DNA from: Sulfuricurvum sp.
GTDB taxonomy: Bacteria; Campylobacterota; Campylobacteria; Campylobacterales; Sulfurimonadaceae
Assembly: GCA_020721585.1 (NCBI GenBank)
Contig: DYMK01000001.1
Span: 388,469-452,468 of the forward strand
DNA: 64,000 nt
Reading direction: 5' to 3'
Under the pieces are notes generated by a model that had not been told where the DNA came from, did not search any database, and saw only the letters and a program-made list of their open reading frames with translations. Position numbers and translations under genes: made by a program. This document shows positions 27,603 through 34,881 of this stretch, piece after piece (the first letter of the stretch is position 1; every line of letters begins with the position of its first letter).

Positions 27603-28078
27603 TTACCGCACTGCTCCATCCCACACCGCATACGAAAATCATGCTTATCACCTCGCATCGTGATGCGATGGTGGAGGAGTTGGGTCAGTGCCTTGCTCCC
27701 TATGAGGGGTTGATGGATCTTTCCCTTTTTAGGGGGGAACATCAGGAAATTTCGCATCCTACTCTCCATAAGATTGTTACCCTAAACGATTATCACGCTT
27801 TGGCTGGGGGGATTCCTCGTGACTATGCGTGTGTCATTGTCCACGATGTGTTGGATCAGCACGCATCTCCCCTAAAATTTTTGAAACATATTTATCGCAC
27901 CTTACTTAACGCTTGTGAGATTATCATCGTCCAAAAAAACGGTTCGATGCCCATTGCTGAGGTAGAATCACTCCTTGATCAGGTCGATTTTCGGGCGATC
28001 AATACCATGGATGATCTCCTCGAAGGGTATGAGGTGACCGTTGCCAAAAAAATGCACATGTGGGGTAATGGTCTCTAA
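27599..28078 (+). CDS. Hypothetical protein, partial methyltransferase-like fold
   Basis: This 159-residue protein is coupled to the previous gene by ATGA. Its middle (YACVIVHDVLDQH ... FLKHIYRTLLNACEIIIVQ) follows the strand-helix-strand order of the second half of class I SAM methyltransferases, but the glycine-rich SAM loop is missing from the N-terminal half, so catalysis is doubtful. The neighbourhood with luxS suggests a link to methyl metabolism; this is inference only. Confidence 0.6.
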   Translation: MITALLHPTPHTKIMLITSHRDAMVEELGQCLAPYEGLMDLSLFRGEHQEISHPTLHKIVTLNDYHALAGGIPRDYACVIVHDVLDQHASPLKFLKHIYRTLLNACEIIIVQKNGSMPIAEVESLLDQVDFRAINTMDDLLEGYEVTVAKKMHMWGNGL

Positions 28079-28092
28079 GATGGAAGGGATAC

Positions 28093-28222
28093 AAAAGCCT
28101 CTGTTAGTACTCCTTGGTTATAATTTCTCCCACGACAACCTACCCCAAAAAGGGACACTCTAATGGTAACAATCGAATTTTTAGGGCCACTATCAAAGGC
28201 TCCCTTAACGCTAGAAGCGACC
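28093..28222 (+). repeat. Direct repeat, copy 1: moaD promoter, leader and 5' end
   Basis: Bases 28093-28222 match 34713-34842 at about 87 per cent by eye, same orientation, offset 6620. The segment carries a TATAAT (28119-28124), the leader with AAAGGGACA, and the first 20 codons of moaD. Confidence 0.9.
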
Positions 28223-28384
28223 TCATTGCACGAAGTAGCGGAGGTATTGCAACGTGATCCTCAGATGAAAGCGTGGCTGGAAAACTGTGCCGTCGCGGTC
28301 AATGATACGCTGGTATCCTCATTGGATACGGTACTCAAAGATGGGGACAAAATCGTTTTACTCCCTCCGGTGTGTGGGGGATGA
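28163..28384 (+). CDS. moaD: Molybdopterin synthase sulfur carrier subunit MoaD
   Basis: MoaD is the small ubiquitin-like subunit that carries thiocarboxylate sulfur for molybdopterin synthesis. The 73 residues end in the required diglycine (PPVCGG). Its stop overlaps the moaE start as ATGA. It heads what was once a moaD-moaE-moeA operon, now split by an island. Confidence 0.93.
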   Translation: MVTIEFLGPLSKAPLTLEATSLHEVAEVLQRDPQMKAWLENCAVAVNDTLVSSLDTVLKDGDKIVLLPPVCGG

Positions 28385-28836
28385 GTATGGTAGAACTCTA
28401 TGAGGGTGCGCTGGATGTCCCTGAAATCATCACCCGATGGTATGCCCAAGAAACTGCGTATAACTACGGTGCGTATATCCCTTTTATCGGAACGGTACGG
28501 GATGAAGAGGGGATTGAGGGGTTGAGTTTTGATATTTACGCCCCTATTTTGACCACGTGGTTTGAGACATGGCAAACCAAAGCGGCCGCTTTGGGGGCAA
28601 AACTAAAAATGGCACACTCCCGTGGGGATGTATTGCTCCATGAAAGCTCCTACATTGCAGCGGTTTTCTCCCCCAAACGTCGGGTTGCACTGGAGCTAAT
28701 CGAAGCGTTTGTGGAGGATTTTAAAGCCTCTGCCCCCATTTGGAAATACGATCTGAAAAACGGTCAACGCCGCTATGCCGCTGAACGCTCCACGAGGATC
28801 ACGGGTGCGGGAATTTTAGGGGGAAATGTAAAATAG
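28381..28836 (+). CDS. moaE: Molybdopterin synthase catalytic subunit MoaE
   Basis: MoaE joins sulfur from MoaD to precursor Z (cPMP) to make molybdopterin. The 151 residues contain GAYIPFIGTVRD, KMAHSRGDVL and the active-site lysines in SAPIWKYDLKNG. The last codons (GGNVK, TAG) differ from what the downstream scar implies was the original end (GGNV, TGA overlapping moeA), so the present stop comes from inserted DNA. The shared sequence ends at base 28830. Confidence 0.93.
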   Translation: MSMVELYEGALDVPEIITRWYAQETAYNYGAYIPFIGTVRDEEGIEGLSFDIYAPILTTWFETWQTKAAALGAKLKMAHSRGDVLLHESSYIAAVFSPKRRVALELIEAFVEDFKASAPIWKYDLKNGQRRYAAERSTRITGAGILGGNVK

Positions 28837-28890
28837 ATTTAATTAGCTTAACTATGTGCTATAATTCTTTCATAAATCGCTTTATGCGCT

Positions 28891-28908
28891 CCCCTTGTTT
28901 TCAAGGGG
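28891..28908. terminator. Hairpin at the toxin gene 3' end
   Basis: CCCCTTG (28891-28897) and CAAGGGG (28902-28908) form a perfect 7-bp stem with a TTTT loop across the stop codon of the minus-strand toxin gene and 55 bp after moaE. There is no clear T-run, so its strength is uncertain. Confidence 0.45.
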
Positions 28909-29299
28909 TAACTTCTAATAATATTTTTAACTTCCCTTTTACCAGTTCAAAATCCTCTTTATTTATCATCCCCACACGATAGTGTAATCTTTTCGCATCG
29001 AACAATCTAATTTGGCTTAATAACGCGGTGCTGTTGATACCTTCTTTAAACTCAAAACAGTGATAGAAAATACCCTCTCGCACCGTCTTGGTCAAGGGAA
29101 TACCTAAAAAAAGCCGTGAGCTAAATTTTTTATAGACGAGAACGGGACGCAGAAACTGCTCACCTTTACCATTTTGCTCAAACCCAACATTCTCACCGAT
29201 ATTCGTCACAAAAATCTCTTTTTGCCGAAAGTTAGCGATTTTTTCGTTGCTTTCTGCTGTCTTTTTTATTTCGTTCCATTCATCAAATCGTTTGCTCAT
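28901..29299 (-). CDS. PemK/MazF-family toxin-like protein
   Basis: The 132-residue protein shows the PemK/MazF beta-barrel sequence pattern: GEQFLRPVLVYKKF, LFLGIPLT, and STALLSQIRLFDAKRL followed by a final helix. MazF-type proteins are sequence-specific endoribonucleases. The usual entry motif is altered (IFVTNIGENVGFEQNGKG) and the N-terminus has about 25 extra charged residues. No antitoxin frame is visible on either side; the upstream 500 bp hold only repeats and a possible small RNA. It is the first gene of the island within the moa operon. Confidence 0.7.
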   Translation of the reverse strand: MSKRFDEWNEIKKTAESNEKIANFRQKEIFVTNIGENVGFEQNGKGEQFLRPVLVYKKFSSRLFLGIPLTKTVREGIFYHCFEFKEGINSTALLSQIRLFDAKRLHYRVGMINKEDFELVKGKLKILLEVTP

Positions 29300-29329
29300 A
29301 GTTCCCTCTCATTTTAATTCAGCCTTTCG

Positions 29330-29385
29330 TGTCGTGCTGAACTTGATTCAGTATCTTAGATTCCGTATCAAGTACGGAATGACGG
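29330..29385. repeat. Dispersed palindromic repeat
   Basis: GTCGTGCTGAACTTGATTCA (29330-29349) is followed by an ATTCCGTATCAAGTACGGAAT palindrome (29360-29380) and GACGG. This resembles the other REP-like copies. Confidence 0.75.
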
Positions 29386-29413
29386 GAAATATTCAGCCTG
29401 TCCCCGTTTTCCG

Positions 29414-29652
29414 TTTGGTGAGTTTTTTGAGATTGTGCGGGACTAACGTCTCATTTCCGATGGCAAGTTCGTCTCTTTTATCCGCACAAAGTTTGCCCAA
29501 AGTATTTTCGACGATGTAGCGGGTGATGTATTCGGGGGTGTAAAAGATACCGTCTTTTTTCCGTTTGGAAACACTTTTGTCATTCCCGCGAAGGCGGGAA
29601 TCCAGCTCTTTTTTTGTAGACCCTGAATCGAGTTCAGGGTGACGAGAGGGTT
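29414..29652 (-). repeat. 239-bp duplicated internal fragment of the type IIG enzyme gene
   Basis: It appears identical to 33269-33507 (offset 3855, same orientation), including the REP-like palindrome inside. It encodes on the minus strand the middle of the type IIG enzyme without start or stop context, so it is a detached fragment and not a gene. Together with the neighbouring palindrome and the possible small RNA it fills the 496-bp gap at 29300-29795. Confidence 0.93.
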
Positions 29653-29710
29653 CAGGGCTGACTATTTATTCCCATTTTAGACAGTTTATTTTTTGTGCTA
29701 TAATTTTTTC

Positions 29711-29782
29711 GCGTATAGAGCTTTGTGATGTAGTCAATGGAGCGGCACGAGTCGAGGGAGTAATTGCCCCTCAACTTTTTTT
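29711..29782 (+). ncRNA. Possible small RNA of about 72 nt
   Basis: A TATAAT at 29699-29704 with TAGACA at 29678-29683 (15-bp spacer) would start near 29711. The end is a terminator: GAGGG (29754-29758), a 9-base loop, CCCTC (29768-29772), AAC and seven Ts (29776-29782). In between, GCTTT near 29720 and GGAGC near 29740 could pair. There is no plausible reading frame. It converges on the three-Cys-motif gene and matches no RNA family I recognise. Confidence 0.4.
29754..29782 (+). terminator. Rho-independent terminator
   Basis: GAGGG and CCCTC form a stem followed by AAC and seven Ts on the plus strand. No plus-strand coding gene reads into it; the only candidate transcript is the small RNA above. 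Confidence 0.6.
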
Positions 29783-29795
29783 GCTTATACTATTT

Positions 29796-30530
29796 TTACT
29801 CAAAGCGTGTTTCTTCTACTATTGTCAATGGTAATTCATCGTAGATATTACCATCAAGCTCCCTCCCAGCTACTTTTTTGTTCACCCCTCCCCATTGCTT
29901 GAAGAAAAATGGGATGTTTGAGTTTTGGCATTTATCTCTGACATCTACAACCCACTCTTTGAGTATTGGTCTCGCTCCAAATCCACTTTCGCCACCGACG
30001 ATAACCCAATCTAACCCAGTATAATCAAGATTATCCACCGACCCTATCAGTGGTTCGATGGAGATAAATTTGATTTTCGCACCACATTTTCTAAGGTAGT
30101 TAGCTCTATTGATATACTCGTTTGATTCGATACTCACCCCCATCCAAATATTATCCCCCCATTGAAGCTTGTCGCTCAGCTTTTCTAGTCTCTTTGGGCG
30201 TTTGGTCAATACTTGAAATGTGTGTTGTGAAGCCTTGTTCATCACTTCAAAAATATCAAAGATAAACTCATCGGGTACTTTGTCGTGAAAAATATCGCTC
30301 ATTGAGTTTACAAAAATCATTTGAGGCTTTTTCATCTTCATTGGTTTTTGGAGTGCCTCGGGGTGTAGTGTGAGTTCAAAGCCCCTCTCATAGCCTTTCG
30401 TACCCATCGCTTGAAGCCTCTTTGCCATTTTTTCAGCATAGCAGTTATCACACCCCTTGCTAATCTTGTCACATCCACTTATTGGATTCCATGTAGACTC
30501 AGTCCACTCTATTTTAGTTTTTTGGCTCAT
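29796..30530 (-). CDS. Three-Cys-motif protein, phage Gp37/Gp68-like (DUF5131)
   Basis: The 244-residue protein opens with KIEWTESTWNPISGC and a C-x6-C-x2-C cluster (C20, C27, C30 in the GCDKISKGCDNCYAEKMA segment), which looks like a radical-SAM-type Fe-S site. FVNSMSDIFHD, TFQVLTKRP and WMGVSIES follow, as in the phage Gp37/Gp68 family. The biochemical role of this family is not established to my knowledge. It overlaps the TcmP gene by 17 bp, the pairing for which TcmP is named. Confidence 0.85.
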   Translation of the reverse strand: MSQKTKIEWTESTWNPISGCDKISKGCDNCYAEKMAKRLQAMGTKGYERGFELTLHPEALQKPMKMKKPQMIFVNSMSDIFHDKVPDEFIFDIFEVMNKASQHTFQVLTKRPKRLEKLSDKLQWGDNIWMGVSIESNEYINRANYLRKCGAKIKFISIEPLIGSVDNLDYTGLDWVIVGGESGFGARPILKEWVVDVRDKCQNSNIPFFFKQWGGVNKKVAGRELDGNIYDELPLTIVEETRFE

Positions 30531-31431
30531 TTATTTTTCCAATAATATCTCGTGCAATTTTTATTGCCGTGTCTGCACCTTTGGGATTACCAGCGGCGAA
30601 ACAAAGCAAAAACAATGGATTATTTGTTGAATTATACAAATACAATGGTTCATCCAAAACACCAACAAAAATCGTTTTTAATCTCTTAATATAAAAGTTG
30701 GCTATTCTATCGAAAGTTGCTGTCTTAGAAGTAACTTCTTCCTCGCTAAACAATGAAATATTAATTTTTGTCTCATAAAATTCATTATACCAATCATGTG
30801 TACCGAATAACTTATCAAGTGCTTTTGACCAGTTTTCTGGTATCTCATTTCTATTTTTCATAAGTAGTCTATTGACAGATACTCCAAGAGGAAAAAGTAT
30901 CCACAAGTCGATAGCTTTAGTTTTTGCGATAGCTTGAATAGTGTCCCACTCTGCTTCCATTGCATAAGGGTCTAGAAAAACCAATGCTCTATGTTTTTGC
31001 CAATCCTTGTTGCACAAATCCCTCAATACAATATTGGAATCTTTGTTTTCAATTTTAATCTTATCCTTTAAGTGATTAAATTCATTTTCGATAATGTCTT
31101 GCAAACTTTTCGCTTTATTTGGTTCAAGTTCAATAAAAATATATTTATCAAATTGTGGTTGCACTGTTAATGAAATTTTTGCCGAACCATTAATATATTC
31201 CTGTGCATCTGTATCATTATAAATCTCATCCGCAAATAAACTACTATTAGCCATATCTACATTTCTATTTTTTATAGTTCCTGTTCCTGCGAAAGCATCA
31301 ATATATGCAATTTTATATATTGGATATTTTTTTAAAATAGTTGTATATGCCGATAGATATTTACTCAAGACATCTAATTTCTTTTGAGTCCAATCTCCAC
31401 CAAAATTATGTTTTTTGTTAATTTTTCCCAT
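30514..31431 (-). CDS. tcmP: Three-Cys-motif partner protein TcmP
   Basis: The 305-residue protein has an N-terminal WTQKKLDVLSKYL block and a SAM-methyltransferase-like loop YIDAFAGTGT (about 44-53). Later come VFLDPYAMEAEWDTI, where methylases have their DPPY-type motif, and WILFPLGVSVNRL, all family features of TcmP. ATG 31431 is chosen over TTG 31434 and is preceded by AAAGGGTA. The gene is AT-rich relative to the host. It is translationally coupled to the three-Cys gene, so the two products probably act together; the target is unknown. Confidence 0.85.
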   Translation of the reverse strand: MGKINKKHNFGGDWTQKKLDVLSKYLSAYTTILKKYPIYKIAYIDAFAGTGTIKNRNVDMANSSLFADEIYNDTDAQEYINGSAKISLTVQPQFDKYIFIELEPNKAKSLQDIIENEFNHLKDKIKIENKDSNIVLRDLCNKDWQKHRALVFLDPYAMEAEWDTIQAIAKTKAIDLWILFPLGVSVNRLLMKNRNEIPENWSKALDKLFGTHDWYNEFYETKINISLFSEEEVTSKTATFDRIANFYIKRLKTIFVGVLDEPLYLYNSTNNPLFLLCFAAGNPKGADTAIKIARDIIGKINEPKN

Positions 31432-31489
31432 CAAATACCCTTTTTAAAGACTATGATACTCCAAATATTTAAATGTATCAAAATATATG

Positions 31490-34400
31490 TCATTTTGAAG
31501 CATAATCAACAATCCCAATCTCCTCATCGCTCAACCCATAAAGTTCATACACCATACTATCTATCTCCTTATCCGTTTGATTGATTTTATTTTGAATCTC
31601 TAAAACTTCTTTTTTGTCATTTTCAAAAAGTGCCGACCAGTCTTTTTTGAAATTTCTCTCTTCTAGTTTGTCGGCAAATTTGATTTTTTTGGCTTTTGTG
31701 TATTCTTTGACAAACTCATCAAGCCCCAACTCTTCAAATTTTTGTAGCTTATTGGATAGTTTTTCCAAGCCAAATTCATTGTAAAAGTTTTGTTTTGTAA
31801 TATTTAATTTTGAAATAAAATCAATAATTTTATTAACTTTTTCATCTATAGCCTTGTTTTGTATAATATTCAGTGGAATAGGCAAACTAGCTAATTCATA
31901 AATTCTAATTTCAGGAAATGTTTTTTCTTGACGATTGTATTTTTTTCTAAAATAGAAAATCATTAGCTTTGAATTTAATATTGCTGTTATTGTATCTGTT
32001 AAATTTTCATCATCTAATTTTACGATTTGTAAAAGTTGACTTGTAATTAAATCTTCTTTTATTCTTGTTGAGATTAATCTTTCTCCAACAATTCTCCTAA
32101 CAACAATTCTATTATTTATAAATAAATTTTTATCTCTAGGTGCTGCTAAATTATTACCGTATTTAACCCATGTGTTTTCCCAATTTACAAAATATCTTTC
32201 AATATCTTTTCCTGTAATATATTTTTTGTAAGTTTCATCTATTTGATAATTACTTTCGTATATTTTGTCTTGTGCAAAATGTGCTAATTGTTTTGGATTT
32301 CCTTTGCCCGTTTCATATAATTTTACACCAAATTTTATTTGTGCAATTTTTTCCAAAGGTTGTGAACTTTTTTCTATCTTTTTTAACATTTCATTGTCAT
32401 CATTTGATGTATCAATATTTATTACAAAATAATCATTGTCCAACCAAGATTTCTGAGATATTGTATTTGATAATATCAGAAATTCATTATTTGGTTTAAA
32501 TATTAAGGTATCTTCAAAAATTTCATTGTTTTTTTGTAAAGTTGCAATAATTGTTAAAACTGTAGCATCTTCAAAAACTTTTAATTGAGTATAATCAATA
32601 ATATTTTTTATTAATGTATTTGATAAAATAAACTCTCTTAATTTTGTATTCTTTTGATTATTTAACCAAGTATTTGGAGTAATTAAAGATATTAATCCAT
32701 TTATTTTTGCCATATTTATGGCTAATTCATAAAATAATATATACATATCAAATTGATATTCCGCAACCTTGTAATTTTCTATAAAATATTTTTCGGTATT
32801 TTTATTTTTCCAATCACGACCGCCTAAATACGGCGGATTTCCAATCACCACATCAAACCCACCATGTTCAAAAACTTCTTTAAATTCCTCTTCCCACATA
32901 AAGGCATTTTCTGCAATGGATTTATCATCTATAAGGCTATTCCCACATTTGATTTTGTCGGAGAGGTCGGTGAGGGTTCTCCCTTTTTGGGCGGTGCGTA
33001 GCCAGAGGGAGAGTTTGGCTATCTCTACTGCGTCTTCGTTGATGTCTACGCCATAAAGATTGTGTTCGAGGATACTTTTTTCGATCTCATACCCGATCAT
33101 CAAATCTTGAAACGGCAAGAGCAAATCCCGTATGAGGGTATGTTCACGGATCAGAAACTCCAACGCTTGGTTGAGAAACGCCCCACTTCCGCACGCAGGG
33201 TCGAGGATTTTAAGATGCGTAAGCCATTCACGATAGGCAAGAAGATTCTCTTTTGCTTTGATTTCCTCTTTGGTGAGTTTTTTGAGATTGTGCGGGACTA
33301 ACGTCTCATTTCCGATGGCAAGTTCGTCTCTTTTATCCGCACAAAGTTTGCCCAAAGTATTTTCGACGATGTAGCGGGTGATGTATTCGGGGGTGTAAAA
33401 GATACCGTCTTTTTTCCGTTTGGAAACACTTTTGTCATTCCCGCGAAGGCGGGAATCCAGCTCTTTTTTTGTAGACCCTGAATCGAGTTCAGGGTGACGA
33501 GAGGGTTGCGTGAAAGTTTTTTCCATTTCTTCGAGGTCGGTAAGCGACTGCTCAAAGATATGCCCCAAAATATTGACGCTAATGTCACTTTCAAAATCGT
33601 AATCGGAGAGCTTTTGCGCCTCCATGTCGAGATACGCATCTTCGATGATGAGACTATCCAAGAGCGCATCGGGGGCGAAGAGTCCCCCATTGTATTTGGG
33701 AATGCCCAGTTTTTCATGTCCTGTGTTGATCGCATTAAAATAAATTTTGTAATACGCATAGATGGGATGACCAAAAACGTCTTGTGCGTGGCGGGTGCGT
33801 ATCTCTTTGATCGTGTTGGGGTGCAGCAGTCCCCGATCTTCGGCAAAAAGGATAAAGATAATACGGTCACAGAGCTTTTGGGTGAGGCGCAGGAGGGTTT
33901 GTTTATCTAAGTCTTTGTCATTCCCGTGAAGGGAATCTAGCTGGATACCCGCCTTCGCGGGTATGACGGGAGAGTTCGCGGGTATGAGGGGGGAGTAATT
34001 ATTTTTAACGATATTATCAAAAAGATGGGTACGAAACGCACTAAAATCTTTGTACAATTGTTTGGAGATGGTCGCTTCAAACGTTGCCGATTTTTCTTTG
34101 AGTGTGAGCGGAATCCCCTCTTTGATACTCTCAAAACTTAGAAGCAAATGGAGCGTTTTGAACTCCGCATACGTGAGGGTAAAAAGGTTAAATTTTTCAT
34201 ACACCGTTTTTTTGTCGATGTAAAAACGGAGTTCATCGAAATTGGAAATAATGATGTATTGGGAGCGGGAATGAGAGGCGTGATAGTTAAAGGCTTGGGT
34301 TTCGACCGCATCAAGATTTTTGGTTTTTTGGTCTTTGAGTTCGACCACTCCGATAATTTCACCATTAATCACGATCACCCCATCGGCTTTTTTACCGTCG

Positions 34401-34636
34401 GTTTCGTTTTTCTTTTCCCGTTCAAGCGTATACCCATGGGGATTGGTCGTATTGAGGGTATAGCCCAAGCACGACTCGAAGATGTCTTTAAAAAAGCCGT
34501 CTTGATAGATCTCTTCTTTGAAATCACGTATCGCATCGACTTTGGCGATATAGTTTTGAAATGCTGCCCAACGCAAAGCAATAAGCGATTCATCGTGTTT
34601 AACGGAATTTAGGATAGATTTTTGAAAAAGTGCCAC
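31490..34636 (-). CDS. Type IIG restriction-modification enzyme (Eco57I-like fused nuclease/methylase)
   Basis: This single 1048-residue polypeptide joins nuclease, adenine-type methylase and target recognition. The nuclease pattern is D85 (KKADGVIVING) and E99-L-K101 (VVELKDQ). Methylase motif I is DPACGSGAF (about 479-487) and motif IV is NPPY (600-603). The AT-rich C-terminal 400 residues resemble a TaqI-type recognition domain. GTG 34636 is chosen because a TATAAT (34671-34666 on the minus strand) overlaps the only earlier start and AGGTGG precedes the GTG. Two dispersed repeats are translated in frame at about residues 216-240 and 379-403. The frame is intact, so the enzyme may be active. 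Confidence 0.85.
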   Translation of the reverse strand: MALFQKSILNSVKHDESLIALRWAAFQNYIAKVDAIRDFKEEIYQDGFFKDIFESCLGYTLNTTNPHGYTLEREKKNETDGKKADGVIVINGEIIGVVELKDQKTKNLDAVETQAFNYHASHSRSQYIIISNFDELRFYIDKKTVYEKFNLFTLTYAEFKTLHLLLSFESIKEGIPLTLKEKSATFEATISKQLYKDFSAFRTHLFDNIVKNNYSPLIPANSPVIPAKAGIQLDSLHGNDKDLDKQTLLRLTQKLCDRIIFILFAEDRGLLHPNTIKEIRTRHAQDVFGHPIYAYYKIYFNAINTGHEKLGIPKYNGGLFAPDALLDSLIIEDAYLDMEAQKLSDYDFESDISVNILGHIFEQSLTDLEEMEKTFTQPSRHPELDSGSTKKELDSRLRGNDKSVSKRKKDGIFYTPEYITRYIVENTLGKLCADKRDELAIGNETLVPHNLKKLTKEEIKAKENLLAYREWLTHLKILDPACGSGAFLNQALEFLIREHTLIRDLLLPFQDLMIGYEIEKSILEHNLYGVDINEDAVEIAKLSLWLRTAQKGRTLTDLSDKIKCGNSLIDDKSIAENAFMWEEEFKEVFEHGGFDVVIGNPPYLGGRDWKNKNTEKYFIENYKVAEYQFDMYILFYELAINMAKINGLISLITPNTWLNNQKNTKLREFILSNTLIKNIIDYTQLKVFEDATVLTIIATLQKNNEIFEDTLIFKPNNEFLILSNTISQKSWLDNDYFVINIDTSNDDNEMLKKIEKSSQPLEKIAQIKFGVKLYETGKGNPKQLAHFAQDKIYESNYQIDETYKKYITGKDIERYFVNWENTWVKYGNNLAAPRDKNLFINNRIVVRRIVGERLISTRIKEDLITSQLLQIVKLDDENLTDTITAILNSKLMIFYFRKKYNRQEKTFPEIRIYELASLPIPLNIIQNKAIDEKVNKIIDFISKLNITKQNFYNEFGLEKLSNKLQKFEELGLDEFVKEYTKAKKIKFADKLEERNFKKDWSALFENDKKEVLEIQNKINQTDKEIDSMVYELYGLSDEEIGIVDYASK
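33269..33507 (-). repeat. 239-bp segment duplicated at 29414-29652 (source copy)
   Basis: This is internal to the type IIG gene, and the same stretch appears without change 3855 bp to the left. It spans one of the two in-frame palindromes. Confidence 0.93.
33434..33500. repeat. REP-like palindrome translated within the type IIG gene (second peptide)
   Basis: GTCATTCCCGCGAAGGCGGG is followed by an ACCCTGAATCGAGTTCAGGGT palindrome. On the minus strand it is translated as PELDSGS ... LDSRLRGNDK, a peptide known to arise from this repeat type in many proteobacteria. Confidence 0.85.
33917..33970. repeat. REP-like palindrome translated within the type IIG gene (first peptide)
   Basis: GTCATTCCCGTGAAGGGAAT and an inverted GATACCCGCCTTCGCGGGTA are translated on the minus strand as PVIPAKAGIQLDSLHGND. 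The frame is preserved. Confidence 0.85.
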
Positions 34637-34712
34637 ACAAACCACCTGAAGCGTAAAATGGGACAATTATACCACAACGTATTTACGACCATTTGCCCCG
34701 CTCTTATCGGTA

Positions 34713-34842
34713 AAAAGCCTCTGTTAGTTCTCCTTGGTTATAATTTCTGCCTCAACAACCTACCCCAAAAAGGGACAATCTCATGCTAACCAACGAATTT
34801 TTAGAACCCACTGCAAAGGCTCCCTTAACGCGAGAAGCGACC
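34713..34842 (+). repeat. Direct repeat, copy 2: moaD promoter and 5' end in front of moeA
   Basis: This is the second copy of 28093-28222. It brings a TATAAT (34739-34744) to moeA and thus probably drives its transcription now that the operon is interrupted. Confidence 0.9.
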
Positions 34843-34881
34843 GATTTGGGAGCGAAATCATCCCATGGGGGAAATGTATGA
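34783..34881 (+). pseudogene. Chimeric moaD-moaE remnant upstream of moeA
   Basis: The frame from ATG 34783 encodes 32 residues. The first 20 follow MoaD (EFLEPTAKAPLTREAT) and the last four are the MoaE end (GGNV). GGGGGAAATGTA (34867-34878) is shared with moaE at 28819-28830 in the same frame. TGA 34879-34881 overlaps the moeA ATG as ATGA. This is a second copy of moaD-moaE with almost all of both genes deleted; it may survive as a translated leader coupled to moeA. Confidence 0.85.

Noticed and set aside
28163..28836. moaD-moaE as part of the mobile island
   Set aside because: Composition is host-like, and the duplicated remnant before moeA shows that these genes belong to the target site, not to the inserted DNA.
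29711..29782. Retron or group II intron RNA
   Set aside because: No reverse transcriptase gene is present in the island, and no domain V-like hairpin or retron-type inverted ends were found.
34734..34877. 48-codon N-terminal extension of MoeA
   Set aside because: It reads the moaD promoter copy and the chimeric remnant in the wrong frame; MoeA homology starts at ATG 34878, which overlaps the remnant stop.
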